Origin: Ruegeria arenilitoris
GTDB lineage: Bacteria > Pseudomonadota > Alphaproteobacteria > Rhodobacterales > Rhodobacteraceae
DNA length: 64,000 bases
Direction of reading: 5' to 3'
NCBI RefSeq assembly: GCF_013030985.1
Contig: NZ_WPYP01000004.1
Span: forward strand, 186,001-250,000
The translations under genes were made by a program, and so were the position numbers. This document shows positions 44,709 to 52,779 of this stretch, piece by piece. How positions within the stretch are numbered: position 1 is the stretch's first letter; each line of letters opens with the position of its first letter. The notes under the pieces are model-generated. The model was given only the letters and a program-made list of their open reading frames with translations, did not search any database and was not told the DNA's origin.

Positions 44709-45446
44709 GTGAGCATTCCGCGACTACTTGTGGTGGATGACGACCCCGAGATGCGGTCGATGATGACCCAGTTCCTGCAGCAGAACAGTTTCATCGCCCT
44801 ACCCGCCAGTTCGGAAAACGAAATTCGGTCGCATCTGACGGCAGGCCGGATCGACCTGATCCTGCTGGACGTGATGCTGGGGGATGAGAACGGCATCGAG
44901 ATCTGCGCCCGCCTGCGGGCCGAGCAGGATGTGCCGATCATCCTGGTCTCGGCCCTGTCTGCCGATCATCAGCGCATGGCGGGGTATGAGGTCGGGGCCG
45001 ATGACTATATCGCGAAACCGTTCAACCCGCAGCTATTGCTGGCCCGTGTCCGCGCGGTAATGCAGCGCGCCCGGCGCACGCCGTCACTGGCCTATCGCCG
45101 CCGAACGCGCAGTTTTCGGTTCAACAACTGGACCTATGATGGCAAACGGGATGAGATTCACTCACCAGAAGGCTATCTGGTCTCGCTGTCGCAACGGGAA
45201 ACCGCATTGCTCAAGGTTTTGCTGGCCAACCCGCATATCCCGCTGACCCGCGATGAGATTGCCGCCGCGCTGGACGTCACAGGCGGCACTGACAAACCCG
45301 AGGCGCAGGGCCGTGCCATCGATATGCTGGTCGGGCGGTTGCGGTCAAAGATCGAGGCTAACCCGAAAGACCCGCAAATGCTGCGGACCGAGCGCGGCGT
45401 CGGCTATGTCTTTGCCGCCGAAGTGGCCGTGGACGAGGACGCATGA
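44709..45446 (+). CDS. OmpR/PhoB-type response regulator
   Basis: 245 residues from GTG 44709, which follows GGGAGG by 9 bases; the open frame upstream is not part of it. Receiver: acidic pocket VVDDDPE (8-14), phospho-acceptor Asp54 in LILLDVMLGDENG, Lys in AKPFNPQLL. The C-terminal winged helix shows LSQRETALLKVLLANPHIPLTRDEIAAAL and RAIDMLVGRLRSKIEANPKDPQMLRTERGVGYVF. It is coupled to the kinase by an ATGA overlap. The neighbourhood and divergent sugar transporter suggest sugar-responsive control of that operon, like GltR in Pseudomonas; this is inference. Confidence 0.95.
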   Translation: MSIPRLLVVDDDPEMRSMMTQFLQQNSFIALPASSENEIRSHLTAGRIDLILLDVMLGDENGIEICARLRAEQDVPIILVSALSADHQRMAGYEVGADDYIAKPFNPQLLLARVRAVMQRARRTPSLAYRRRTRSFRFNNWTYDGKRDEIHSPEGYLVSLSQRETALLKVLLANPHIPLTRDEIAAALDVTGGTDKPEAQGRAIDMLVGRLRSKIEANPKDPQMLRTERGVGYVFAAEVAVDEDA

Positions 45447-46894
45447 CAGCGCGCGCCCCGCGCCTGCGCAGCCTGGGCTGGATTTGGACCGGGGCGGCCT
45501 TTGCCTCGGGCCTTTTGTCCGCAGGGTTGTGGTTTTCTTCGGCCCGCGCCTGGGATGACTTTCTGACCCGCGCCTATGTCGCAGGCTTTGCCGTGTACGA
45601 GGAGCTACGGATCGGAATAACCCCGCCACCCGGCGTCACCGTCACAGTATTGTCGCCCGACGCAGCGCAACTCGCCGAGGCGGGGCAGTTCGAGCAATTA
45701 CCGGGCCTGTCAGACCGCAGCTTTGTGACCAACCTTTCAATCCTGACCGACAACACTGCACCTCTGGCCGGGCGCGAACTGACGCTGGCGGTGATGTCCG
45801 ACCGGCTGGTCTATCCGGTCTCAGATATCCTGTCGCGCATTGATCAGACCGGGGCTGAGAAGATGGGCAACCTGACCCGCCTGCTGGCCACCTATTGCAG
45901 CGAACCGATCCTGATCGCCCGGTTCGGGCGCAATGACTGGCGGAAGGTGGACGGCACCAATGTCTGGGGGTGCAAGGCCGCCCCCGCCGATTTGCGCCTG
46001 CCCGCCATTCTGGCCGCGGTTGTGGCGCTGGCGGTCATCCTGACCTCGGTCGGTAATGTTTCGGATACCTTCACCCGGTTTGCTGGCGCGCTGCGCGATC
46101 GCAAACGCCGGGGCGGGCCGAACAGCTATGACACCAACGGGCCCGCGGAACTGCGCGAGATCGTCTCGGCCGTCAATGACCATCTGGATGCCGAGCGGGC
46201 GCAGCTTGAAAAGCGCGCCACCGTTCTGTCCGGGGTCAGTCACGATCTGGGCACGCCCGCCACCCGCGTCCGCCTGCGGGCGGCGTTGATCCCGGATGAC
46301 GAGCTGCGCGAAAAGCTTGAGGCGGATGTGGACCAGATGACCGGCATGATCGAAAGCGTCCTGACCTACACGCGGTCCGAGCTCAGCGTCGAAGAACCAC
46401 GTCAGATTTCGCTGACCGCATTGGTCGAGTCTCTGGTCGCCGATTACCAGGATATGGACCTGCCGGTGACGCTGAAGAAAATCGCCCCGGTCGCGGTCGA
46501 GGGCGCGCCGTCGGTCTTCATGTCGCGGCGCGGACACGGGTCGCTGCCGGAAACGCGGCGGATGCTGGTGATGGCGCGGCCGATCTCGTTGAAACGCGCG
46601 CTGACCAACCTGATCGACAACGCCCTGAAATACGGCCGTCATGCCGAAGTGCAGCTGGAAACCGATGCCCGCACGGCCACCATCACCGTCGAAGACAAAG
46701 GGGCCGATCTGTCCGTGTCGGATATCGAAGCGCTGATGGCCCCGTTCCGCCGCGGCTCGAATATCGGATCCTCGGACGGGTTCGGCCTTGGCCTGACCAT
46801 TGTGGCCACGATTGCCGAACAGCATGGCGGCTCTCTCAGTTTCGAGGCCGGGGATCAGGGATTGCGGGCGCGGCTGCAGATCACCCGGCAGTAA
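45443..46894 (+). CDS. Sensor histidine kinase
   Basis: 483 residues. Membrane segments at about 11-33 and 187-205 enclose a periplasmic sensor of about 150 residues with two cysteines (TYCSEP, VWGCKA). A HAMP-like linker follows (about 206-258). The H-box reads LSGVSHDLGTPATRVRLRAAL with His267; note HDLGTPAT where HDLRTPL is usual. The catalytic domain has NLIDNALKYG (N-box), VEDKGADLS (G1) and GFGLGLTIV (G2). It should phosphorylate the response regulator encoded upstream. The stop lies 4 bases from that of the convergent fliP gene. Confidence 0.95.
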   Translation: MTARAPRLRSLGWIWTGAAFASGLLSAGLWFSSARAWDDFLTRAYVAGFAVYEELRIGITPPPGVTVTVLSPDAAQLAEAGQFEQLPGLSDRSFVTNLSILTDNTAPLAGRELTLAVMSDRLVYPVSDILSRIDQTGAEKMGNLTRLLATYCSEPILIARFGRNDWRKVDGTNVWGCKAAPADLRLPAILAAVVALAVILTSVGNVSDTFTRFAGALRDRKRRGGPNSYDTNGPAELREIVSAVNDHLDAERAQLEKRATVLSGVSHDLGTPATRVRLRAALIPDDELREKLEADVDQMTGMIESVLTYTRSELSVEEPRQISLTALVESLVADYQDMDLPVTLKKIAPVAVEGAPSVFMSRRGHGSLPETRRMLVMARPISLKRALTNLIDNALKYGRHAEVQLETDARTATITVEDKGADLSVSDIEALMAPFRRGSNIGSSDGFGLGLTIVATIAEQHGGSLSFEAGDQGLRARLQITRQ

Positions 46895-46898
46895 GGGT

Positions 46899-47633
46899 TC
46901 AGGTCATGTAGCTGCGCACCAATGCGCCAGCGATCAGCGACCAGCCATCGGCAATGACGAAGAACGCCAGCTTGAACGGCAGCGATACGGTTGCGGGTGG
47001 CACCATCATCATCCCCATCGACATCAGCACCGCCGCCACCACCAGATCGATGATCAGAAACGGCAGAAAGATCAGAAAACCGATCTGAAACGCGCGGGCA
47101 ATCTCGGACAGCATGAAGGACGGCATCAGGATCGACAGCGGTGCCTCGGGCGACAGCGCGATGGCATCTCCGCCGGGGCGCAGGGCGGCCATGGAATGAA
47201 ACGTATCGGGGTCCAGGCGCGCTGCCATGAAGGCGCGGAACGGTTCGATCGCGATTTCCAACGCCGGTTCGACCTCCATCGATTCTTCGATCATCGGTTT
47301 AATGCCGGTGGTCCAGGCTTCGGTAAAAACCGGTTCCATGATGAAGTAGGTCAGGAACATCGCCAGGCTGACGATCAGCATGTTGGGCGGCGATTGCTGT
47401 AACCCAATGCCCTGCCGCAGGATGGCGAGAACTGTGATCAGAAACGGAAAACAGGTGATCATGATCGCCAGCCCCGGCGCGAGGCTGAGCACAGTGATCA
47501 ATAGGATCAGTTGGATGGTCCGCGCCGAGATCGAGCCGCCTTCGCCCAGTGACAGCGACAACTCCTGCGCCGCAGCCAAGGATGGGGACAGGGTCGCAAG
47601 CGCGACAACCAGCCAAAGCAGAACCCGCATCAA
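46899..47633 (-). CDS. fliP: Flagellar export apparatus protein FliP
   Basis: 244 residues, normal length. Cleavable signal (LLWLVVALATLSPSLAAAQE), then hydrophobic helices: IQLILLITVLSLAPGLAIMITCFPFLITVLAILRQGIGLQQSPPNMLIVSLAMFLTYF is nearly the FliP consensus. The C-terminal IARAFQIGFLIFLPFLIIDLVVAAVLMSMGMMMVPPATVSLPFKLAFFVIADGW is the signature region. It forms the export gate core with FliQ and FliR, which are not in the window. The start overlaps fliN by 4 bases. Confidence 0.97.
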   Translation of the reverse strand: MMRVLLWLVVALATLSPSLAAAQELSLSLGEGGSISARTIQLILLITVLSLAPGLAIMITCFPFLITVLAILRQGIGLQQSPPNMLIVSLAMFLTYFIMEPVFTEAWTTGIKPMIEESMEVEPALEIAIEPFRAFMAARLDPDTFHSMAALRPGGDAIALSPEAPLSILMPSFMLSEIARAFQIGFLIFLPFLIIDLVVAAVLMSMGMMMVPPATVSLPFKLAFFVIADGWSLIAGALVRSYMT

Positions 47634-47917
47634 CCGATCCCGTTCTGCAAATCCGCAATCTCGGTCAGGCGCACCGCCAGCTGCCCGGCCTGATCGCCCT
47701 CCATCTCTTCCAGCAGGCCACGGGCGACCAGTTGATCACCGACATAGAGGTCAACCGGATCCTCAATCCGCTTGTCCAGCGTCAGCACAGCATTTTCGCC
47801 CATGTTCAACAGGTCGCGGATCAAGGGCCGCGCGCGCCCGACCGAGACTGTGACCTCGATCGGGACGGCTTCGAACGGGTTGGCTTTCTCGGGTTTCGGG
47901 GTCTGGGAATCACTCAT
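47630..47917 (-). CDS. fliN: Flagellar motor switch protein FliN
   Basis: 95 residues: an N-terminal short tail and one SpoA domain (PIEVTVSVGRARPLIRDLLNMGENAVLTLDKRIEDPVDLYVGDQLVARGLL). This is the C-ring element that sets the direction or speed of rotation and binds FliH for export. The usual G at the start of the domain's end (GLLEEMEGDQAGQLAVRLTEI) is somewhat diverged. Overlaps fliP by 4 bases and the FliH-like gene by 8. Confidence 0.93.
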   Translation of the reverse strand: MSDSQTPKPEKANPFEAVPIEVTVSVGRARPLIRDLLNMGENAVLTLDKRIEDPVDLYVGDQLVARGLLEEMEGDQAGQLAVRLTEIADLQNGIG

Positions 47918-48506
47918 CGTTCACTGCCTCTTTTGCCTCAAATACATATGCGTCGAATGCCCCGGCGACCGAGGCGAGCAGGCCGCTGCAATCCACCTCG
48001 CGCTGCGAGGTGCCGACCTGCAATCGGGCCTGCCCGGGCTCGAGTGCCGGGTCCTCGATCACGCGGGTGGGTGCGGACATATCCTGCGGCAACAGGGCCT
48101 CGACCTCGCCCCCGCAACCCGTGGGAACGAAGATCTGCATCGGCTGACCGACCTGTTCGCGCGCCATGTCCGCCAGCTGTTCCACCAGCCGCGCGGCAAA
48201 GCTACGGTCCAGCGTCTCGGGCAGGACAACCTTCACCAGACTTTGGAACATCGGTTCCAGCGACAGGGTCATCCGGGTGACGGCCTCGTGATAGGTAAAG
48301 GACATATCCTCAAGCGATTTGGCCAGTTCGGCCGAAACCTGCCCCCGGCTCTGTTCCTGTGCCTGAACCGCGTCTTCCCAACCGGCGCTGTAGCCTTGTT
48401 CAAAGGCGGCCAGTCTTTGTTCTTCCAGCGCGTCCTCGTCCAGAAGGTGCAGCTTGCCACCCCCGGCCTGCAGGGTAAAATCCTCAAGAAGATGGGCAAT
48501 CGACAT
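47910..48506 (-). CDS. FliH-like flagellar protein
   Basis: 198 residues between fliF and fliN, the usual place of fliH. Features match FliH: an acidic N-terminal segment (HLLDEDALEEQRLAAFEQGYSAGWEDAVQAQEQSRGQ) with G-x3-G-like spacing, a long helix (about 40-100), and a C-terminal domain like V-ATPase E subunits (VLPETLDRSFAARLVEQLADMAREQVGQP). FliH binds the FliI ATPase and FliN. Sequence identity to known FliH is not evident by eye, so the name rests on position and shape. Its ATG overlaps the fliF stop by one base. Confidence 0.75.
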   Translation of the reverse strand: MSIAHLLEDFTLQAGGGKLHLLDEDALEEQRLAAFEQGYSAGWEDAVQAQEQSRGQVSAELAKSLEDMSFTYHEAVTRMTLSLEPMFQSLVKVVLPETLDRSFAARLVEQLADMAREQVGQPMQIFVPTGCGGEVEALLPQDMSAPTRVIEDPALEPGQARLQVGTSQREVDCSGLLASVAGAFDAYVFEAKEAVNDE

Positions 48507-50101
48507 CAGACACGCTCCTCCCCTTCTTCGAGCCAGCTGCGCAGAATCTCGACGGTTTCTTCCTGTTTGTCGCCGATCATCGCGCGCAACCGATCCACCG
48601 GATCAGCGCCCTGCTGAGCGGCCAGTGCCGGAACGTCGCCAGCAGGTACCTGACCCGGCAACGAGGTGAACTGGCCGTTCTCGTCGGTTGCAATTTCACC
48701 GGTCAGATAGGCCTCGGGCTCAGGAATGGTCCCTGCAGGCAGCAGCGCGGGTGCCACCGCCGGTTTCGTCAGGATCGGACGGATCACGAACAGGCCGAGC
48801 ACCAGCGAGACAATCGCCAGAACCGCCATCTGGACCAGCGACATCACGTCGAAATGCACCTTTTGCCAGATCGAGGCCGAGGCCATCGTGCCCTGTGGCT
48901 CAACCACCGGCAGGTCTAGCGATTTCAGGGTGATGACGTCGCCGCGCGCCTCGTCGAACCCTACGGCCGAAGCCACCAGCTCTTTCAACGCGCCCATCTC
49001 GGCCTCGGGCATCGGCTCAAAGTTTTCAAGCCCGGCCGCGTCTACCGTGCGGGTTCCGTTGACCAGAACCGCAACGGTCAGGCGCTTGATCGCACCGGGG
49101 GCGTTGTGAACCTCAAGCTCGGTCTCGGAAACTTCGTAATTCACCCGTTCCCGCGTTTGCGTTGCGTTGGAGTTCGATTCGTCGCCGCCAGCGCCATCCC
49201 CATCCGGCAGGTTCGACGCCACGGTGACATCGGCAGACTGGTTGCGGGCACTGTCCGACCGTTCTTCGATATCAGTGCTGATGGCGACGCGGCCATTGGG
49301 GTCAAAACGGCGTTCGCGGATGGATTCGGTCTTAGTCACCGTATCGACACTGACCTCAACCACCGCGTTCCCGGTGCCGACGCGCGCCTCTACCAGTCGC
49401 ATAACCCGTTCGCGCAGCTGTCGCGCCTTGTCATCTGCCGTGTCAGCGGCAACGGCCGTTTCCTGCGCCCCGATCACTGCCCCGTTCGAAGCGACGACAG
49501 TGACATTCTCGGGTGCCAGGCCACTGACGGCCGAGGCCACCAGAAAGCGGATCGCCTTGGCCTGATCGGATGTGACCTGCGCCCCCGACGGCACCAGATA
49601 GACCGAGGCCGTCGGTGCCACGCTGCGCTGGAACGGATTGGTTGACCCGTTGGCGATATGCACCCGCGCCTGGCTGACATGGGGGCTACCGACGATGGTC
49701 CGGGCCAGCTCACCTTCTTTCGCGCGCCAATAGGCGGCATCGAACATCTGCGACGTGGTGCCAAAGCCGCTGAGCGAATCCAGCAACTCATAGCCCTGAT
49801 TGCCGTTGGCAGGCAGCCCTTCGCTGGCCAGAGTCATACGCAGCTCATCCCGCTGCGACCCGGGCACATAGATCGAACCGCCGCGAATCTCATACGGAAC
49901 CCCGCGCTGTTCCAGCGAGCGGACGATATCCCCCGCGGCACCGCTTTCCAGCCCCGCATAGAGCAGGGTCATCGACGGCGCCGTCACCAGGCGTGACATC
50001 GCAAGGACCCCAAGAAACACCAGCACAACCGCACCGGCAACGATGATTTGTTTACGCCTGTCCAAACTTGCCCAGACAGTTCCGATCTGCTGCACGCTCA
50101 C
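48506..50101 (-). CDS. fliF: Flagellar MS-ring protein FliF
   Basis: 531 residues, slightly short. First membrane helix at about 18-40 (IIVAGAVVLVFLGVLAMSRLV), then ring-building motifs: LYAGLESGAAGDIVRSLEQRGVPYEIRGGSIYVPGSQRDELRMTLASEGLP and ELARTIVGSPHVSQARVHIA, the classic FliF stretch. A long periplasmic region follows, a second helix at about 425-447 and a C-terminal tail (SWLEEGEE) that binds FliG. It forms the base of the basal body. First gene of a four-gene operon, divergent from fliL across the CtrA-like box. Confidence 0.96.
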   Translation of the reverse strand: MSVQQIGTVWASLDRRKQIIVAGAVVLVFLGVLAMSRLVTAPSMTLLYAGLESGAAGDIVRSLEQRGVPYEIRGGSIYVPGSQRDELRMTLASEGLPANGNQGYELLDSLSGFGTTSQMFDAAYWRAKEGELARTIVGSPHVSQARVHIANGSTNPFQRSVAPTASVYLVPSGAQVTSDQAKAIRFLVASAVSGLAPENVTVVASNGAVIGAQETAVAADTADDKARQLRERVMRLVEARVGTGNAVVEVSVDTVTKTESIRERRFDPNGRVAISTDIEERSDSARNQSADVTVASNLPDGDGAGGDESNSNATQTRERVNYEVSETELEVHNAPGAIKRLTVAVLVNGTRTVDAAGLENFEPMPEAEMGALKELVASAVGFDEARGDVITLKSLDLPVVEPQGTMASASIWQKVHFDVMSLVQMAVLAIVSLVLGLFVIRPILTKPAVAPALLPAGTIPEPEAYLTGEIATDENGQFTSLPGQVPAGDVPALAAQQGADPVDRLRAMIGDKQEETVEILRSWLEEGEERV

Positions 50102-50153
50102 CTCCGACTCGCCGACATTCTGCCCGGCGCATCCCCTGTTTGGACGATTGCCC

Positions 50154-50168
50154 TTAACAATCGGTTAG
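50154..50168. promoter_or_regulatory. CtrA-like box between divergent flagellar operons
   Basis: TTAA (50154-50157), seven bases, TTAG (50165-50168): one mismatch from the CtrA consensus TTAA-N7-TTAA. It lies 53 bases from the fliF start and 47 from the fliL start. CtrA activates flagellar genes in Alphaproteobacteria, including Rhodobacterales. Confidence 0.55.
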
Positions 50169-50214
50169 TCCCTGCCGGGTTATGACGATTGCAGAACGCA
50201 CAAATGAGGACGTC

Positions 50215-50712
50215 ATGACTGACGCGACTGCAGAACAGGCAGAAGCCCCTGAAAAATCAGGTAAAAAAGGTCTGCTCATCGGAGTGATTCTGGCCGTGGC
50301 CGGGGCGGCAGGCGGGTATTTCCTGACCACGTCCGGAATGCTGCCTTTCGGCGGCAAAGCCACGGTGGAAGAGGTCAAGGAAAAGGATAATGGCAAGCCG
50401 GTCAAGGCGTTGCCACAGGTGGGCTTCGTCGATCTGCCACCGGTCATCGTGTCGGTGAACGCAGGCGATTCGCGGCATCTGAAATTTCACGCTCAGCTTG
50501 AAGTGAACAGCGAATACGCCGCCGATGTCGAGAAGATGAAACCGCGAATCATGGACATCCTGAACGGCTATCTGCGCGCGGTCGAAGTGTCGGATCTTGA
50601 GGATTCGCTGGCCCTGATGCGCATCCGCGGACATCTGCTGCGGCGCATTGAAATTGTCGTTGGCGAGGGGCGCGTGCGCGATGTCCTCGTGATGGAATTC
50701 GTACTGAACTAG
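50215..50712 (+). CDS. fliL: Flagellar basal-body-associated protein FliL
   Basis: 165 residues. Short Glu-rich N-terminal tail, one membrane helix (about 19-38, LLIGVILAVAGAAGGYFL), then a periplasmic stomatin-like domain: QVGFVDLPPVIVSVNAGDSRHLKFHAQLEVNSEYAADVEKMKPRIMDILNGYLR and ending LRRIEIVVGEGRVRDVLVMEFVLN. It surrounds the stator and affects torque. ATG 50215 follows GAGGACGTC; an ATG 11 codons earlier is possible. First gene of the operon leading to motA. Confidence 0.94.
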   Translation: MTDATAEQAEAPEKSGKKGLLIGVILAVAGAAGGYFLTTSGMLPFGGKATVEEVKEKDNGKPVKALPQVGFVDLPPVIVSVNAGDSRHLKFHAQLEVNSEYAADVEKMKPRIMDILNGYLRAVEVSDLEDSLALMRIRGHLLRRIEIVVGEGRVRDVLVMEFVLN

Positions 50713-50721
50713 GAGGCGAAA

Positions 50722-51300
50722 TTGGAGCTGATTGCAGATATTTTGCTGGTCGCCGGCGCGCTGGGTGCGGGTCTTTATTGTTTTGTGCTGTCCCGGCGGC
50801 TCAAGCGGTTCACCGATCTGGAAAAGGGCGTTGGCGGTGCGGTTGCCGTCCTGTCGACTCAGGCCGATGAGCTGAAAAAGTCGCTCGGTGCGGCGCGTGA
50901 GGCGTCGGACCAGTCCGGTGAAGTTCTGAAAGAGCTGACGCAGCGGGCTGAATCGGTTGCCCAGCGCCTTGAGCTGATGATGGCATCTATGCATGACGTC
51001 GTGCCGTCCGAAGACAAGGCCGCAATGCCAACAGAACCGGAACCTGGCGAATCCCCCGAAAAAGAAAGTGAAACGCCCGAGGAGGCAGCTGAAGCACCCG
51101 CGCCAGCTCTGCAAGACACGACCGAAAAGTCGGTCGAGGCGGAAGGCAGCGCCGAAACGATCAATGAAAAAACAGAGCTAGAAGAAACCGAAAAGCCCAC
51201 TGGGGTGGAAGACAAAGCACCTGCAACGCCTCCGTCCAAATCGCCCAGTGGATTGATGTTCTTTCGACACGACCGCAATCGGGACGAGGCCGCGACATGA
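50722..51300 (+). CDS. Flagellar-operon membrane protein of unknown function, TTG start
   Basis: 192 residues if started at TTG 50722; no suitable ATG exists early in the frame and a perfect AGGAGG lies 6 bases upstream, which decides this unusual start. One N-terminal membrane helix (about 4-24, ADILLVAGALGAGLYCFVLSRR), a helical coil (about 30-90), then an acidic, Pro/Glu/Ala-rich low-complexity tail (about 95-170) and a short basic end. Position between fliL and the MotE-like gene argues for a role in the flagellar motor or basal body. Its end overlaps the next gene by 4 bases. Confidence 0.75.
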   Translation: MELIADILLVAGALGAGLYCFVLSRRLKRFTDLEKGVGGAVAVLSTQADELKKSLGAAREASDQSGEVLKELTQRAESVAQRLELMMASMHDVVPSEDKAAMPTEPEPGESPEKESETPEEAAEAPAPALQDTTEKSVEAEGSAETINEKTELEETEKPTGVEDKAPATPPSKSPSGLMFFRHDRNRDEAAT

Positions 51301-51872
51301 CCCGCAAGCCACCCGAAAAACGCCCAAAGGGCGGCGTGTTGGCGGTCATCTCGTTGCTGATGATCGGATCCGCCGCGATTCGCATTGGGCTGGAAGCCGG
51401 TCCTGCGCTGGCAAAAGGCGCCGAGCCATCTATGCCCGCAGCCAAGCAGACACGGGCCGAATTGCCCGGAGCTCAGGTTTTGCTGACCGAGTTGTTGCGT
51501 CGGGAAGAGGCGCTGAAACAGCGTGAGGCGGCCGTTTTGGACAAGGAAAAGGCGCTGGCCATTGCCGACCATGCGATCGAGACCCGCCTGGTTGCGCTAC
51601 AAGAAGCCGAGGAAGCCTTGCGCGCGACACTCGCCGTCGCCGAAAAGGCCGCCGAGACCGATCTGACGCGTCTGACGGACGTTTACCAAAGCATGAAGCC
51701 CAAAGACGCGGCCGCCCTGTTTGAAACGATGGACCCGAGCTTTGCCGCCGGCTTCCTGTCACGGATGCCACCGGACGCGGCCGCAGGCGTTCTGGCCGGG
51801 CTGAGGCCCGAGGCCGCCTATACGATCAGCGTCATCATGGCTGGCCGCAACGCCGCGGCGCCGCAGGAATAA
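51297..51872 (+). CDS. MotE-like periplasmic flagellar protein
   Basis: 191 residues. N-terminal membrane anchor (about 12-30, GGVLAVISLLMIGSAAIRIGL), a long coiled coil (about 55-115, LLRREEALKQREAAVLDKEKAL), and a MgtE-N-like helical repeat at the end (VYQSMKPKDAAALFETMDPSFAAGFLSRMPPDAAAGVLAGL). This is the architecture of MotE, the chaperone-like partner of MotC in rhizobia, and of related flagellar proteins. It may stabilise a motor component in the periplasm. Overlaps the preceding gene by 4 bases; motA follows after 37 bases. Confidence 0.82.
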   Translation: MTRKPPEKRPKGGVLAVISLLMIGSAAIRIGLEAGPALAKGAEPSMPAAKQTRAELPGAQVLLTELLRREEALKQREAAVLDKEKALAIADHAIETRLVALQEAEEALRATLAVAEKAAETDLTRLTDVYQSMKPKDAAALFETMDPSFAAGFLSRMPPDAAAGVLAGLRPEAAYTISVIMAGRNAAAPQE

Positions 51873-51909
51873 CAATTCAACCCGCACAGGACTTTGCTGG
51901 AGACCACCC

Positions 51910-52779
51910 ATGATCGGATTAATCGGAATTGTCGTCATTTTCGCCATGGTGTTCGGTGGCTATCTGGCTGCGGGCGGCAAGATGGCCATCATCATGAAAT
52001 CGCTGCCGTTTGAGATAATGATGATCGGCGGCGCCGCCGTGGGTGCTTTTCTGATCAGCAACGACATGAGCGCTGTCAAACACACCGCCAAGGACATCGC
52101 CAAAGTGTTCAAAGGTCCGAAATGGAAGCCCGAGGATTACCGCGACCTGCTGTGCTTGCTGTTTTCGCTAATCCGCATCGCCAAGGCCAATCCGGTCGAG
52201 GTCGAGCAACATATCGAGGACCCGGAAAGCTCGTCTCTGTTCTCGGCCTACCCGAAAATTCAGGCCGATAAAGAAGCGGTCGACCTGATCTGCGACACGA
52301 TGCGGTCCGCATCGATGAACTATGACGACCCGCATCAGGTGGAAGAAGTGTTGGACAAGCGGATGGAGGCGAATTTCCATCACGCCATGCATTCCAGCCA
52401 TGCATTGCAGACGGTTGCGGATGGCCTGCCCGCCTTGGGCATCGTGGCGGCGGTTTTGGGGGTGATCAAAACGATGGGTTCGATCGACCAACCACCCGAA
52501 GTTCTGGGCAAACTGATCGGCGGCGCGCTGGTGGGAACCTTTCTGGGCGTTTTTCTGGCCTATGGTCTGGTCGGCCCCTTTGCGGGCAAGCTGAAGGCGG
52601 TGGTCGAAGAGGACAACCATTTCTACCAATTGATCAAAGAGGTTCTGGTCGCCAACCTGCACAACCACAACGCCGCGATGTGTATCGAGGTCGGGCGTCA
52701 GAACACGCCGACCCACAACCGCCCGGACTTCACCGAACTGGAAGAGGCACTGAAAGAACTCAAGCAGGCGGCGGCATGA
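51910..52779 (+). CDS. motA: Flagellar stator protein MotA
   Basis: 289 residues. Four membrane helices: about 2-20, 30-50, and two near 170-225 (GLPALGIVAAVLGVIKTMGSI and LGKLIGGALVGTFLGVFLAYGLVGPFAGKL). The conserved Pro residues of helices 3/4 and the cytoplasmic loop with charged residues (about 70-160) that contacts FliG are in place. With MotB, which is not in the window, it forms the proton channel that powers rotation. AGGACTTTGCTGGAG lies upstream of the ATG. Its TGA overlaps the next gene's ATG by 4 bases. Confidence 0.96.
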   Translation: MIGLIGIVVIFAMVFGGYLAAGGKMAIIMKSLPFEIMMIGGAAVGAFLISNDMSAVKHTAKDIAKVFKGPKWKPEDYRDLLCLLFSLIRIAKANPVEVEQHIEDPESSSLFSAYPKIQADKEAVDLICDTMRSASMNYDDPHQVEEVLDKRMEANFHHAMHSSHALQTVADGLPALGIVAAVLGVIKTMGSIDQPPEVLGKLIGGALVGTFLGVFLAYGLVGPFAGKLKAVVEEDNHFYQLIKEVLVANLHNHNAAMCIEVGRQNTPTHNRPDFTELEEALKELKQAAA

